A DNA stretch of 27,860 nt from an uncultured Collinsella sp. (GCA_900541185.1 UQIQ01000026.1:1-27860); one strand, 5' to 3'. Shown: positions 1 to 7,315, counted from the stretch's first letter. The notes: generated from the letters alone by a model not told the origin. Program-made: numbers and translations.

Positions 1-54
1 AGTTCCGCACGAACAGGAGGCCACTTAATGTGGCCTCCGTCGTGAGCAGGACTG
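1..54 (+). repeat. Palindromic intergenic repeat, copy A
   Basis: This 54-nt stretch matches the reverse complement of 4779-4832 at 48 of 54 positions without gaps. It folds on itself almost end to end: the core stem GGAGGCCAC/GTGGCCTCC closes a TTAAT loop, and outer positions 1-11 pair imperfectly with 43-53. Two of the six differences (positions 17 and 37) face each other in the stem and change a G-C pair to A-T, so pairing is kept. Weaker similarity continues to about position 75. The left end is cut by the window edge, so the full element may be longer. Confidence 0.75.
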
Positions 55-207
55 TCCGAGCAGGAAAGTTCATATATGGCGGCAGGCGCCCGCCCCGCCT
101 CCGAGGAGCATCTCTCAAGCAAAAACTGTCGTTGAGTAAAGTCCAAGGTCAGTGGCGTTTTATACCGAGAAATTCAAAAAAAGTTGAAAATTCATTACAT
201 GTTTGCG

Positions 208-236
208 TTGACTTTAGGTAACTAAAGTTTCATACT
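208..236 (+). promoter_or_regulatory. Candidate cstA promoter
   Basis: TTGACT at 208-213 and CATACT at 231-236 are separated by 17 bp, a good fit to a housekeeping sigma promoter. It would start transcription near 243 and give a leader of about 235 nt before cstA. The stretch between the repeat at 1-54 and this promoter holds no convincing gene. A 63-codon frame at 30-221 runs through the repeat and has no family resemblance. Confidence 0.5.
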
Positions 237-254
237 CCTTTTCAACCACTGGGG

Positions 255-442
255 GATGTGAACACGCACGGATCGTTCACATCATGATTGAAGAGGATTT
301 CTTAGACATGTTCACGCATCAGCTAAACATTATCAGCGTAGTAATTATCTGATGCGGGTTAGCACATACAGCTAGCCCGTACGATAACGGGCGGCTGTTA
401 AAGATGAGGGCCGTCGAGCGCAACCGACGGCCCTCATTTTTT
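255..442 (+). promoter_or_regulatory. Structured 5' leader of cstA, candidate attenuator
   Basis: Four successive hairpins lie between the predicted promoter and cstA. The first pairs GATGTGAAC (255-263) with GTTCACATC (275-283). The second pairs CGCATCAG (315-322) with CTGATGCG (349-356). The third is nested: ACAGC (368-372) with GCTGT (394-398), and GCCCGT (375-380) with ACGGGC (387-392). The fourth is an intrinsic terminator at 404-442. A terminator upstream of the start codon suggests controlled read-through, as in riboswitches or protein-dependent attenuators. I do not recognise a named riboswitch class. The alternative is a small RNA of about 200 nt with its own terminator. Confidence 0.5.
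404..442 (+). terminator. Intrinsic terminator inside the cstA leader
   Basis: ATGAGGGCCGTCG (404-416) pairs with CGACGGCCCTCAT (425-437), a 13-bp perfect stem with an 8-nt loop, followed by a T run to 442. It lies 35 bp before the cstA start codon and after the predicted promoter, so it should stop most cstA transcripts unless overridden. Confidence 0.8.
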
Positions 443-477
443 ATGTCTAGGAAGTTCTTTTTAGAGGAGGAAATGTA

Positions 478-2367
478 ATGAACGGAGTTTTGCTCATGGT
501 TGTGGCCGCGGCGGTGCTCGCCTGCGGCTATCTGGGCTATGGCCGATGGCTGGCCAACAAGTGGGGCGTTGACAAAGAGGCCCTCACGCCGGCCAAGCGC
601 ATGAAGGACGGCAAGAGCTTCTCGCCCGTCTCCGCCTTCACCGCGTTTTCGCACCAGTTCAGCTCGATCTGCGGTGCTGGCCCTGTCACGGGTACGATCG
701 TCGCCATGGCCTTTGGCTGGCTGCCCGTCGTGCTCTGGGTCCTCGTCGGCGGCATCTTCTTTGGTGCCGTCCACGACTTTGGTGCCCTGTACGCTTCGAT
801 GAAGAACAACGGCAAGTCGCTCGCTCAGCTCATCGAGAAGTACATCGGCAAGACCGGCCGTCGCCTGTTCCTGCTGTTCTGCTGGCTGTTCTGCATCATC
901 GTCATCGCCGCTTTCACCGACATGGTCTGCAAGACGTTCATGTTCACCCCGGCCGTTGACGCTTCTGGTGCTGCTACCGGTGCCATCGACTTCACCAAGT
1001 CCTATGCCGCCGGCTGCGCTGGTACCATCTCCATCCTGTTCACCTTTGTCGCTATCGCCTTTGGTTGGGCCCAGAAGAAGTTCAACCTCACCGGCGCTGC
1101 CGAGTTCGTCACCGGCGTGGTCCTCATGGTTCTCATGTTCGCCGTCGGTATGCAGTTCCCGGTCTACCTGGATAAGTTCCAGTGGTTCGCCGTCGTCATG
1201 GTCTACCTGGTCTTCGCTGGCGCTATGCCCATCCAGATGCTCAAGACCCCGCGTGACTACCTCACTTCCATCATGATGATCGTCATGATCGTCTGCGCTG
1301 TCCTCGGCATCGTCGTCCTGGGCGTCAACGGTCAGGCCACTATCACCGCTCCGGTCTTCACCGGCTTCTCCACTGCCTCCGGCATGATGTTCCCGGTCCT
1401 GTTCGTCTCTGTCGCTTGCGGTGCTCTCTCCGGTTTCCACAGCCTCGTTTCTTCCGGCACCTCTTCTAAACAGGTCGAGAAGGAGCAGGACGCCGTCAAG
1501 GTCGGTTACGGCGCCATGATTGTCGAGTCCTTCGTCGGCATCCTTGCCATCATCGTCGCCGGCATCATGTTCTCCGATATGAACACCGCCGGTACTGGCG
1601 CCCTCAACGCCGGTGTCGCTTCCACCCCGTTCCAGATCTTCGCCGCTGGCATCTCCCGCGGTATGCAGGCCTTCGGTGTTGACGGCACGCTCGCTACCGT
1701 CTTCATGACCATGAACGTCTCCGCTCTGGCCCTGACCTCGCTCGACGCCGTCGCCCGCATCGCCCGTACTTCGTTCTCTGAGTTCTTTGCCCAGACCAAC
1801 GACGCCCTGGCCATCGAGTCCAAGGCCGGCTACATGAAGGTCCTCGGCAACCCCTGGTTCGCCACGGTCGTCACCCTGCTTCCTGGTCTCGCCCTCGCTT
1901 TTGGTGGCTATGCCAACATCTGGCCGCTCTTTGGTGCTTCCAACCAGCTGCTCGGCGGTATGACCATGATCACCCTCGCCGTGTTCTGCAAGTGCACCGG
2001 CCGCAAGGGTTGGATGCTCTACGTGCCCGTCGTCTTCCTGCTCTGCTGCACCTTCACCTCGCTGGTCCAGAGCGCCATGGGCTGCATGACCGCCGTCCAG
2101 GCCTACGGTTTCTTCGGTACCATCCCGGCTACCGCCACCACGGCTGCCGTCTCCGTCGCCGCCACCAAGGGCCTGCAGCTCGTCTTTGCCGTCCTGCTGA
2201 TGGTCCTGGGCCTCATCGTTGCCGTCAACTGCCTCAAGGAGTTCTTCGGCAAGGAGGCCGGCTCCATGCCCGACGAGGAGCCCGAGTGGTCCGAGATGGG
2301 CAAGGCCGAGTACGGCCGCGCCGCTGCCGCTGAGGCTCCTGTCGACGCCGAGGCCGCCAAGGCTTAG
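478..2367 (+). CDS. cstA: CstA-family carbon starvation / peptide or pyruvate transporter
   Basis: A 629-residue polytopic membrane protein of the CstA family. Relatives import peptides or pyruvate, often when preferred carbon runs out. The family signature HQFSSICGAGPVTG is at residues 59-72, after a first membrane segment at about residues 3-20, and many hydrophobic segments follow to about residue 595. The short tail is rich in Ala and Glu and is probably cytoplasmic. The start is supported by AGAGGAGG (463-470), 7 nt before the ATG. It appears to be a single-gene unit, with a terminator-bearing leader before it and a strong terminator after it. Family assignment is secure; the substrate (peptide or pyruvate) cannot be read from the sequence. 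Confidence 0.93.
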   Translation: MNGVLLMVVAAAVLACGYLGYGRWLANKWGVDKEALTPAKRMKDGKSFSPVSAFTAFSHQFSSICGAGPVTGTIVAMAFGWLPVVLWVLVGGIFFGAVHDFGALYASMKNNGKSLAQLIEKYIGKTGRRLFLLFCWLFCIIVIAAFTDMVCKTFMFTPAVDASGAATGAIDFTKSYAAGCAGTISILFTFVAIAFGWAQKKFNLTGAAEFVTGVVLMVLMFAVGMQFPVYLDKFQWFAVVMVYLVFAGAMPIQMLKTPRDYLTSIMMIVMIVCAVLGIVVLGVNGQATITAPVFTGFSTASGMMFPVLFVSVACGALSGFHSLVSSGTSSKQVEKEQDAVKVGYGAMIVESFVGILAIIVAGIMFSDMNTAGTGALNAGVASTPFQIFAAGISRGMQAFGVDGTLATVFMTMNVSALALTSLDAVARIARTSFSEFFAQTNDALAIESKAGYMKVLGNPWFATVVTLLPGLALAFGGYANIWPLFGASNQLLGGMTMITLAVFCKCTGRKGWMLYVPVVFLLCCTFTSLVQSAMGCMTAVQAYGFFGTIPATATTAAVSVAATKGLQLVFAVLLMVLGLIVAVNCLKEFFGKEAGSMPDEEPEWSEMGKAEYGRAAAAEAPVDAEAAKA

Positions 2368-2406
2368 TCGACCTGACGAGTTGAACGTCACATCTATATG
2401 ACTCGG

Positions 2407-2445
2407 AAAGACCGGGTCCGCGACTTCGCGGGCTCGGTCTTTTTT
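2407..2445 (+). terminator. cstA terminator
   Basis: AAAGACCG (2407-2414) pairs with CGGTCTTT (2435-2442) around an inner CCGCG/CGCGG stem, followed by a T run. It sits 40 bp after the cstA stop. Confidence 0.9.
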
Positions 2446-2550
2446 CATGCAAAAGCGGGTGACGCTCGAGTGTTCTCGCAGATGTTTTGCGTGGATAAGG
2501 GCGCGCGTTGTACCATATAGACGTATATGTGTGCATATGAAAGGGGCCCC

Positions 2551-4734
2551 GTGGCCAAGACGGTATATTCCGATAACCAACAAAATGTCGATGCTCTGGC
2601 TGAGCGTCTGAGCGGACAAACGTCGCTTTCTGCCGAGCGGGCAAAGCTGGTTGCCTACGACCTGCTTTGCCGCAAGGCACTCAAGATTAAGTCGAGCGCG
2701 CTGGCGCAGATTTTCCGCTCCGTCGATAAGGAATGTGACACCAAGGCGATGCGCGATGAGCTTATCGCGGCAAATATCGTGACCAAGATCGAGGGTAGCG
2801 GCATTAACGGGCGCCCGGCGTTCTATACCATCAATGCCGAGATCCGCGATGCCCAGGAGCAGCCTGCCGAGTCCGTCGAGGATTTTGTCGTCGAGGATTC
2901 CGCTGACGTGCCTGCTGTGGAAGAAGCTGCTCCGCGTGAGCATGTCGATACCGATGAGTTGCTCGATGAGAACGTTGTGCGTGCCTTTACGGCCAAGGCA
3001 GGACGCGGCGGTTTTGGCGGGGGCGGCAAGCGCGATGCACAGCGCCGCGCCCAGCAGGAGCGCTTCCGTCGCGCCGTTGCTCAAAAGGGCGAGACGGATG
3101 CCGAGGCTGTTGAGACCGAGGCTGCTGCCGAGTCGCAGGAGCCCACGAAGGAGCAAAAGCCCGTGGAGGCCCAAGAGCCCAAGCGCCGTCGCGGCGCTCA
3201 CTTTAAGGCTGCACAGCAGGATGCCGCGCGTGAGGTCGAAGAGTCTTCTGAGGTTGCAGACGATGTTGAGGAGTCTGCCAAGAAGGCTCCGGGTTCATGT
3301 CGTCCCGGACGTGGTTTTGCGGGGCGCGCGTATCCCGTGAGGCGTCAGGAGAAGAGCGAACCGGCTTCGACCACTCAGGACGAGAAGGACGAGAAGGCCG
3401 TTGAGCCGGCGGCTCGCGAGCAGAAGCCTGTTGAGCCGCAGCTTGAGGTTGATGCCGAGGCCAAGGGCCAGCAGCCTACTGATGAGCGGACGGAGCAGGG
3501 CGCGTCGAGCAAGCCTCGCCGCCGTCGCCATCGTGGGGGCCGCAGTTCCCATGCCGAGACTGCAACCGAGAAGACCACGCCGCAGAACGAGGATGCGAAG
3601 GCCGAGGTTTCTTCGGGGCAGCCTAAGCGCCAGTCAGCGAAGGAGAGCAAGTCCGATCGTCCGCAGAAGCAGGCGTCTATGCCGAAGCGCGAGCGCAATT
3701 CCCAAGGCGATTCTAAGCGCAAGTCTCAGAAGAAGCCGGAGTCTGCCGCAGTAGATACTGCTGCCCAGCAGCCCGAGTCGGCCGCCCACGGCGAGGTCTC
3801 GGCGTTTGCCCTTGCCCGCGTTTTAGGCAGGCAGCTGCTCAAGGTTGTCCCCACGCCTATGGCGCTCTCCAAGATCAAGGAGCAGCAGACACAGATCGTA
3901 AAGGTCGAGGGCAAGGACGGCAAAAAGGCTCCGCAGCGCACTCAGCACAACGAGATGTCCAACCGCAAGATTGCCGAGGAAATCGCAATCATCCAGGCTT
4001 GGATCGAGCAGAACCGAGGTGCCGATACGCCGGTTGCCTCGCGCCGCCAGCGTGCCTACCAGATCTTTAACGACGAGAAGGCTTTTGACGGCAAGCACGG
4101 TGAGCGCCTGATCAGGCGTATGACCGAAAAGGGCATCAGCATGCAGGCGATCAAGGTCGCCCCCAATCGCCCCGTGCACTTTACGGGCTTCTTTACGTTG
4201 GGAGCCGACAAGCCGTTCATTATGGTCGAGAACCTGGACACCTACGACGAGATCGTCAAGCTGCTGCGTGGCCGCAAGCACGCCAAGCTCTTTGGCATCA
4301 AGGTGGGCGGCGTGATTTTTGGCGGCGGCTGCAAAGCGAGCGTCTCGCACGCACTGGATGATTATCTGGCCGAGATTGGCTATCGCTTTAACTACGTCTA
4401 CTACGTGGGCGATATCGATCGCGAGGGCGCGCGCATCGTCGAGCAGGCTCGCAATGCCAATGTGGTTGAGATTCGCCTGCATGCCGGCATGTACCGCGCC
4501 ATGCTCGCCGAGCATAAGCGTCGCGTGAAGGCCGGCGGAGAGTGCGAGCCCGCGGCTGCCAACCAGGGTGTGCCGCAGAACCTGGCAGCGACGATCAAGG
4601 ATCTGCCCATGGTTACGCGCGTGCAGTTCCGCAACGTGCTGCGCGAGGGCGGGCGCATTCCGCAGGAGATTCTGATGACCGCCGACTATCGGGATGGCGA
4701 CTCGGGAAGCTTCGACCGCATGCTGAACAATTAG
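2551..4734 (+). CDS. Orphan JetD/Spo11-like Toprim-domain protein with long charged linker
   Basis: A 727-residue protein starting at GTG 2551, chosen because AAGGGG (2541-2546) lies just upstream; an in-frame ATG at 2527 would add eight residues but lacks a ribosome site. Residues 1-97 look like a winged-helix domain ending in GRPAFYTIN. Residues about 100-430 are low-complexity and highly charged, rich in E, K, Q, A and R, probably disordered. Residues about 440-727 are well structured. There MVEN carries Glu560, a glycine-rich strand (GGVIFGGG) follows, and YVGDIDREG places Asp621, Asp623 and Glu625. That Glu plus DxD pattern is the metal-binding Toprim arrangement of the DUF2220/JetD family and of Spo11/TopoVI-A. 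No JetA, JetB or JetC gene is near. DNA binding or cleavage is inferred only. The family call comes from motif recognition, not a search. Confidence 0.6.
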   Translation: MAKTVYSDNQQNVDALAERLSGQTSLSAERAKLVAYDLLCRKALKIKSSALAQIFRSVDKECDTKAMRDELIAANIVTKIEGSGINGRPAFYTINAEIRDAQEQPAESVEDFVVEDSADVPAVEEAAPREHVDTDELLDENVVRAFTAKAGRGGFGGGGKRDAQRRAQQERFRRAVAQKGETDAEAVETEAAAESQEPTKEQKPVEAQEPKRRRGAHFKAAQQDAAREVEESSEVADDVEESAKKAPGSCRPGRGFAGRAYPVRRQEKSEPASTTQDEKDEKAVEPAAREQKPVEPQLEVDAEAKGQQPTDERTEQGASSKPRRRRHRGGRSSHAETATEKTTPQNEDAKAEVSSGQPKRQSAKESKSDRPQKQASMPKRERNSQGDSKRKSQKKPESAAVDTAAQQPESAAHGEVSAFALARVLGRQLLKVVPTPMALSKIKEQQTQIVKVEGKDGKKAPQRTQHNEMSNRKIAEEIAIIQAWIEQNRGADTPVASRRQRAYQIFNDEKAFDGKHGERLIRRMTEKGISMQAIKVAPNRPVHFTGFFTLGADKPFIMVENLDTYDEIVKLLRGRKHAKLFGIKVGGVIFGGGCKASVSHALDDYLAEIGYRFNYVYYVGDIDREGARIVEQARNANVVEIRLHAGMYRAMLAEHKRRVKAGGECEPAAANQGVPQNLAATIKDLPMVTRVQFRNVLREGGRIPQEILMTADYRDGDSGSFDRMLNN

Positions 4735-4737
4735 GGA

Positions 4738-4870
4738 CGCGTGGCCCCGGCGGGCCGGGCATTAAGTTTGCTGCTCTACAGTCCTGCACAAGACGAAGGC
4801 CACATTAAGTGGCCTTCTTTGCGTGCGGAACTCGCGACAAACTTAATGCCCGGCCCGCCGGGGCCACGCG
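4738..4870. repeat. 133-bp palindrome with perfect 33-bp arms
   Basis: Positions 4738-4770 are the exact reverse complement of 4838-4870. The outer part of each arm is very G+C-rich (GGCCCCGGCGGGCCGGGC) and the inner part A+T-rich (ATTAAGTTTG). The 67-bp interior holds repeat copy B, almost concentric with the arms. It begins 4 bp after the stop of the upstream gene, so it may also end that transcript, although it has no T run on the plus strand. Perfect arms of this length point to recent origin or ongoing correction. Confidence 0.9.
4779..4832 (-). repeat. Palindromic intergenic repeat, copy B
   Basis: This is the second copy of the 54-nt element at 1-54, in the opposite orientation. Its core stem is GAAGGCCAC/GTGGCCTTC with a 5-nt loop. 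It forms the central hairpin of the 4738-4870 palindrome. Compared with copy A, more of the outer positions pair (9 with 45 and 14 with 40), so this copy folds slightly better. Confidence 0.75.
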
Positions 4871-4943
4871 CCATTTTGTAGATGACGGCTCGCTTTTCGG
4901 AACTGGGCTGATAATTCTAGATGTAAGGCGCTCTCGGCTGATA

Positions 4944-4959
4944 TGGGACGGAGGGATTC
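4944..4959 (-). repeat. 16-bp direct repeat of the tRNA-Gln 3' end
   Basis: TGGGACGGAGGGATTC here is identical to 5137-5152, which is the acceptor stem and half of the T arm of the neighbouring tRNA-Gln, in the same orientation and 193 bp away. The match stops before the CCA end. Duplicated tRNA 3' ends are typical of integrase attachment sites, but only about 180 bp and no integrase gene lie between the copies, so any element is long gone. Confidence 0.55.
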
Positions 4960-5077
4960 CGCGTCCGCCTTTTCGGCGGCCGCGCCCCGCTGCGTCGCTT
5001 CGCTCCTTGCGTGCTGCGCTGGAAAACGCTTCGCGTTTCCTCAGCTCCGCACCCTTGCGGGTTCTCGAATCCCTCCG
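4949..5077. repeat. Inverted repeat derived from tRNA T-arm sequence
   Basis: CGGAGGGATTC at 4949-4959 is the reverse complement of GAATCCCTCCG at 5067-5077. The roughly 107-bp interior is G+C-rich with several small hairpins, for example CCGCC/GGCGG near 4965-4980 and the GAAAACGC/GCGTTTCC region near 5023-5041. Translated frames across it have no family resemblance. The rest of 4871-5091 shows nothing recognisable as a gene. Confidence 0.5.
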
Positions 5078-5091
5078 CTTGCCCACAAGAA

Positions 5092-5123
5092 AGCGCCCTG
5101 GGCCGTTATGGGCTCAGGGCGCT
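5092..5123 (-). terminator. tRNA-Gln terminator
   Basis: On the minus strand AGCGCCCTG (5123-5115) pairs with CAGGGCGCT (5100-5092) and is followed by TTCTT. It begins 9 bp past the tRNA 3' end. Confidence 0.75.
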
Positions 5124-5132
5124 CAATTTTAA

Positions 5133-5207
5133 TGGCTGGGACGGAGGGATTCGAACCCCCAACAGCCGGCACCAAAAACCGGAGTTCTACCGTTGAACTA
5201 CGTCCCA
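5133..5207 (-). tRNA. tRNA-Gln (anticodon UUG)
   Basis: The minus strand folds into a full cloverleaf of 75 nt including an encoded CCA end. The acceptor stem is TGGGACG/CGTCCCA. The anticodon stem CCGGT/GCCGG holds the 7-nt loop TTTTGGT, giving anticodon TTG, which reads CAA (glutamine). The T loop is TTCGAAT. It starts 38 bp after the stop of the CwlM-like gene on the same strand, so it may be partly co-transcribed with it. Antisense frames through the tRNA give peptides such as EGFEPPTAG, a common annotation artefact. Confidence 0.95.
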
Positions 5208-5245
5208 ATGTGTGGTGTTGCCCAAAAGCAACTCGTTTAGTTTAC

Positions 5246-6151
5246 CTAATCTGCGAGGGCATCGCAAACGCCATCGAGCAGGCGTACGGCGAGTGTCTGC
5301 GCGTCGCTGGCCGTGAAGGTGCCGTTGTAGCGCGTCATGCCCGTGAGCTCAATGCGAATGCGAGCCGGCTTCTGCTGCACGGCGACATTGGCGGTGCGGA
5401 TGCGCTGGGCCAGGTTGTGGCACTCGGCGAGGGCGATCGTGGCGCGCGGCGCTGCATCTGCGGGCAGCTCATCGCTTGCGATCTCGAGCACCAGGTCAAC
5501 GTCGGTTGGGACCTCGGAGTCGCAGAGCATCATGCCGCTGTTGTCGGTCGTTGCCGTGGCGATATTCCACATGCGCGACGCAACGCTGCGTGCGATGGGG
5601 TCCTCGCCGATAACGGCAATCTGGAAGCGCTCGAGCACGTTGGCGGCGCGAGCAAAACCGATACGGGACTCGGCTTCGGTGACCGAGGGCTTGCCCTCCC
5701 ACACATGGTGCAGGCGGTTGATGTAGGCGTAGGTGTCCTGGAAGGCCATGCCGTCGGCAAACAGGCCGACATTTTCCTGGAACTGCTGCAGGGCGGCCTC
5801 GGTATGCGGACCAAAGTAGCCGTCGTCTTCGCCACAGGCAAAGCCCAAAACGTTGAGAGCGCGCTGCAGGGCCTGCACATCGGCGCCATGGAAATTGGGC
5901 ATGCGCAGATAGAGAGTGCGGTCGCCCAGCTTATACGAAGCGTCTACAAGGGCGCTCCAGCAGGGGATATCGACGGCATGACCGGCAGCAAGGCCGCTGT
6001 CGAGCCTGAAGGTGCTGACGGCCTGCTCAGTGGTGGCTCCAAAGTACTTGTCGGTGACTTCGGCGGCATCAATCGTGTAGCCGAGCTGCAGGAGACGAGA
6101 CTGCACGTCTTCGACGGCTGCTCCTTGCATGCCCGTTGTAATAGGTTCCAT
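5246..6151 (-). CDS. CwlM-like cytoplasmic peptidoglycan-binding-domain protein
   Basis: A 301-residue protein with two peptidoglycan-binding type 1 repeats, at about residues 6-70 and 87-147. Between them, DASYKLGDRTLY closely resembles the linker in mycobacterial CwlM as I remember it. No signal peptide or membrane segment is present, so it should stay in the cytoplasm. CwlM is a cytoplasmic pseudo-amidase that tunes peptidoglycan precursor synthesis. Here residues about 165-301 do not show the zinc-binding His/Glu pattern of an amidase; they may be a shrunken amidase-like fold or something unrelated. The ATG is preceded by GAAAGGGG. The gene lies downstream of a polyprenyl synthase, in keeping with an envelope role. 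The two repeats are clear; the regulatory role is inferred. Confidence 0.7.
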   Translation of the reverse strand: MEPITTGMQGAAVEDVQSRLLQLGYTIDAAEVTDKYFGATTEQAVSTFRLDSGLAAGHAVDIPCWSALVDASYKLGDRTLYLRMPNFHGADVQALQRALNVLGFACGEDDGYFGPHTEAALQQFQENVGLFADGMAFQDTYAYINRLHHVWEGKPSVTEAESRIGFARAANVLERFQIAVIGEDPIARSVASRMWNIATATTDNSGMMLCDSEVPTDVDLVLEIASDELPADAAPRATIALAECHNLAQRIRTANVAVQQKPARIRIELTGMTRYNGTFTASDAQTLAVRLLDGVCDALAD

Positions 6152-6289
6152 GAACGAACCCCTTTCGGCGTACCATTCGTACTATTTGAGCGTCTGTCGG
6201 ATAGACAACGCAAAGGGATGCATAAACATGCACTCAACAGTGTAGCAAGTTGTGCCTAAATACGCTGCTGACAGATTTTATAACCCCCG

Positions 6290-7315
6290 TTAGTTAAGGC
6301 GCTCCACAAAGAAATCTGCCATGGAGAGGAACAGCTCGCGTGCGTGCGGATCAAGCTCAACGTTCTCGATGGCCGCTTTGGCCTTAGCGGTCAGGTCGAG
6401 CGCGTAAGTGTGGGCGTAATCGATGGAGTCGGTCTCCTGGAAGATCTCCACGGCGCGCGCGAGCTGCGCGGGATCATCGGTGCCCGAGGAAAGAATCGCC
6501 TCGACCTCGTCGTGGTGGCGCTCATCAGAGAGGGCGTGTACGGCGACAAGCGTGCGCTTGCCCTCGGTGATGTCGGTGCGGAAGTCCTTGTTGGCGGCTT
6601 CCTTAGTGCCGACAAGGTTGAGCAGGTCGTCCTGAATCTGAAAGGCAAGGCCCGTGTGCAGGCCAAAGGCGCGCAGCGCTTCGATTTGCTCATCGTTGCC
6701 GCCGCCGATAATGGCTCCGGCGGCAAGCGGCGTGGCTCCGCTGTAAAACGCGGTCTTGTGCGTCGCCATGTCCAGGTAGTCATCAACCGAGATATCAAAG
6801 CGCCCGTCGCGGACCCAACCCAGGTCGAGTGCTTGACCCTCGATGGTGCGGACGATCATCTCGGTAAGCTCGTGGAGCACGCGCAGCTTCACGTCGGACT
6901 CCAGCGTAGGGTCGTCGAGAACCGTCTTGGTGACCATGGTGAGCGCCAGGTCGCCACAATTGATGGCAAGGCCCGTGCCCTCGGTAAGGTGCATGCAGGG
7001 CTTGCCTCGACGAAGCTGTCCGTTGTCGGCGATGTCGTCGTGGATCAGCGCGCCCGACTGGAAATGCTCGATGGCTGCCGCGGCGCTGCGGGCGCTTTCA
7101 AAGCTACCGCCCACTGCGGTTGCGGCGAGCATGCAGATAAGCGGGCGGTGGCGCTTGCCGGCGTTGGCCGTAAAAGCCGAGAGCGGCGCGTACAGATAGC
7201 GCTCGATATCGGTAGAGGTCGCCTGTCCGTCAAAGAACGTGGCCAGATAGTCGTTAATCTGGTCAAAGTGCTGGGCTAAAAAGCTGGTAAACGGACTGGA
7301 CACGGGTTCTCGCAT
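6290..7315 (-). CDS. Polyprenyl diphosphate synthase
   Basis: A trans-isoprenyl diphosphate synthase of 341 residues from the ATG at 7315, which makes allylic diphosphates for quinones, carriers or other isoprenoids by adding isopentenyl diphosphate units. The first aspartate-rich motif is DDIAD (residues 93-97), followed by the substrate-binding RRGKP. The second region reads FQIQDDLLN (225-233), with Asn in place of the usual final Asp. GKRHRP (53-58) is the conserved diphosphate-binding segment. An upstream in-frame ATG at 7354 would add 13 residues but has no ribosome site; AGAAAG just before 7315 is itself weak, so the start is not certain. Chain length cannot be told from the sequence. 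It lies 113 bp after the PTS gene and 138 bp before the CwlM-like gene. Confidence 0.88.
   Translation of the reverse strand: MREPVSSPFTSFLAQHFDQINDYLATFFDGQATSTDIERYLYAPLSAFTANAGKRHRPLICMLAATAVGGSFESARSAAAAIEHFQSGALIHDDIADNGQLRRGKPCMHLTEGTGLAINCGDLALTMVTKTVLDDPTLESDVKLRVLHELTEMIVRTIEGQALDLGWVRDGRFDISVDDYLDMATHKTAFYSGATPLAAGAIIGGGNDEQIEALRAFGLHTGLAFQIQDDLLNLVGTKEAANKDFRTDITEGKRTLVAVHALSDERHHDEVEAILSSGTDDPAQLARAVEIFQETDSIDYAHTYALDLTAKAKAAIENVELDPHARELFLSMADFFVERLN

Noticed and set aside
30..221. 63-codon open frame near the left end
   Set aside because: It overlaps the palindromic repeat, lacks a convincing ribosome site and has no recognisable domain.
255..283. CRP-type site before cstA (TGTGA and TCACA)
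   Set aside because: The half-sites are 15 bp apart instead of 6, and they lie after the predicted transcription start, so an RNA hairpin is the better reading.
319..3201. 960-codon open frame on the minus strand
   Set aside because: It is antisense to cstA and the start of the JetD-like gene. The translation is low-complexity (Gly, Asp, Glu, Leu rich) with no family motif, as expected for a shadow of G+C-rich coding DNA.
2551..4734. Complete Wadjet (JetABCD) defence system
   Set aside because: Only a JetD-like C-terminal domain is present. The neighbours are cstA and a tRNA, with no SMC-like, kleisin-like or KITE-like genes in the window.
4943..6259. 438-codon plus-strand frame containing EGFEPPTAG
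   Set aside because: That peptide comes from translating the tRNA-Gln gene antisense, a well-known artefact; the rest is antisense to the CwlM-like gene.
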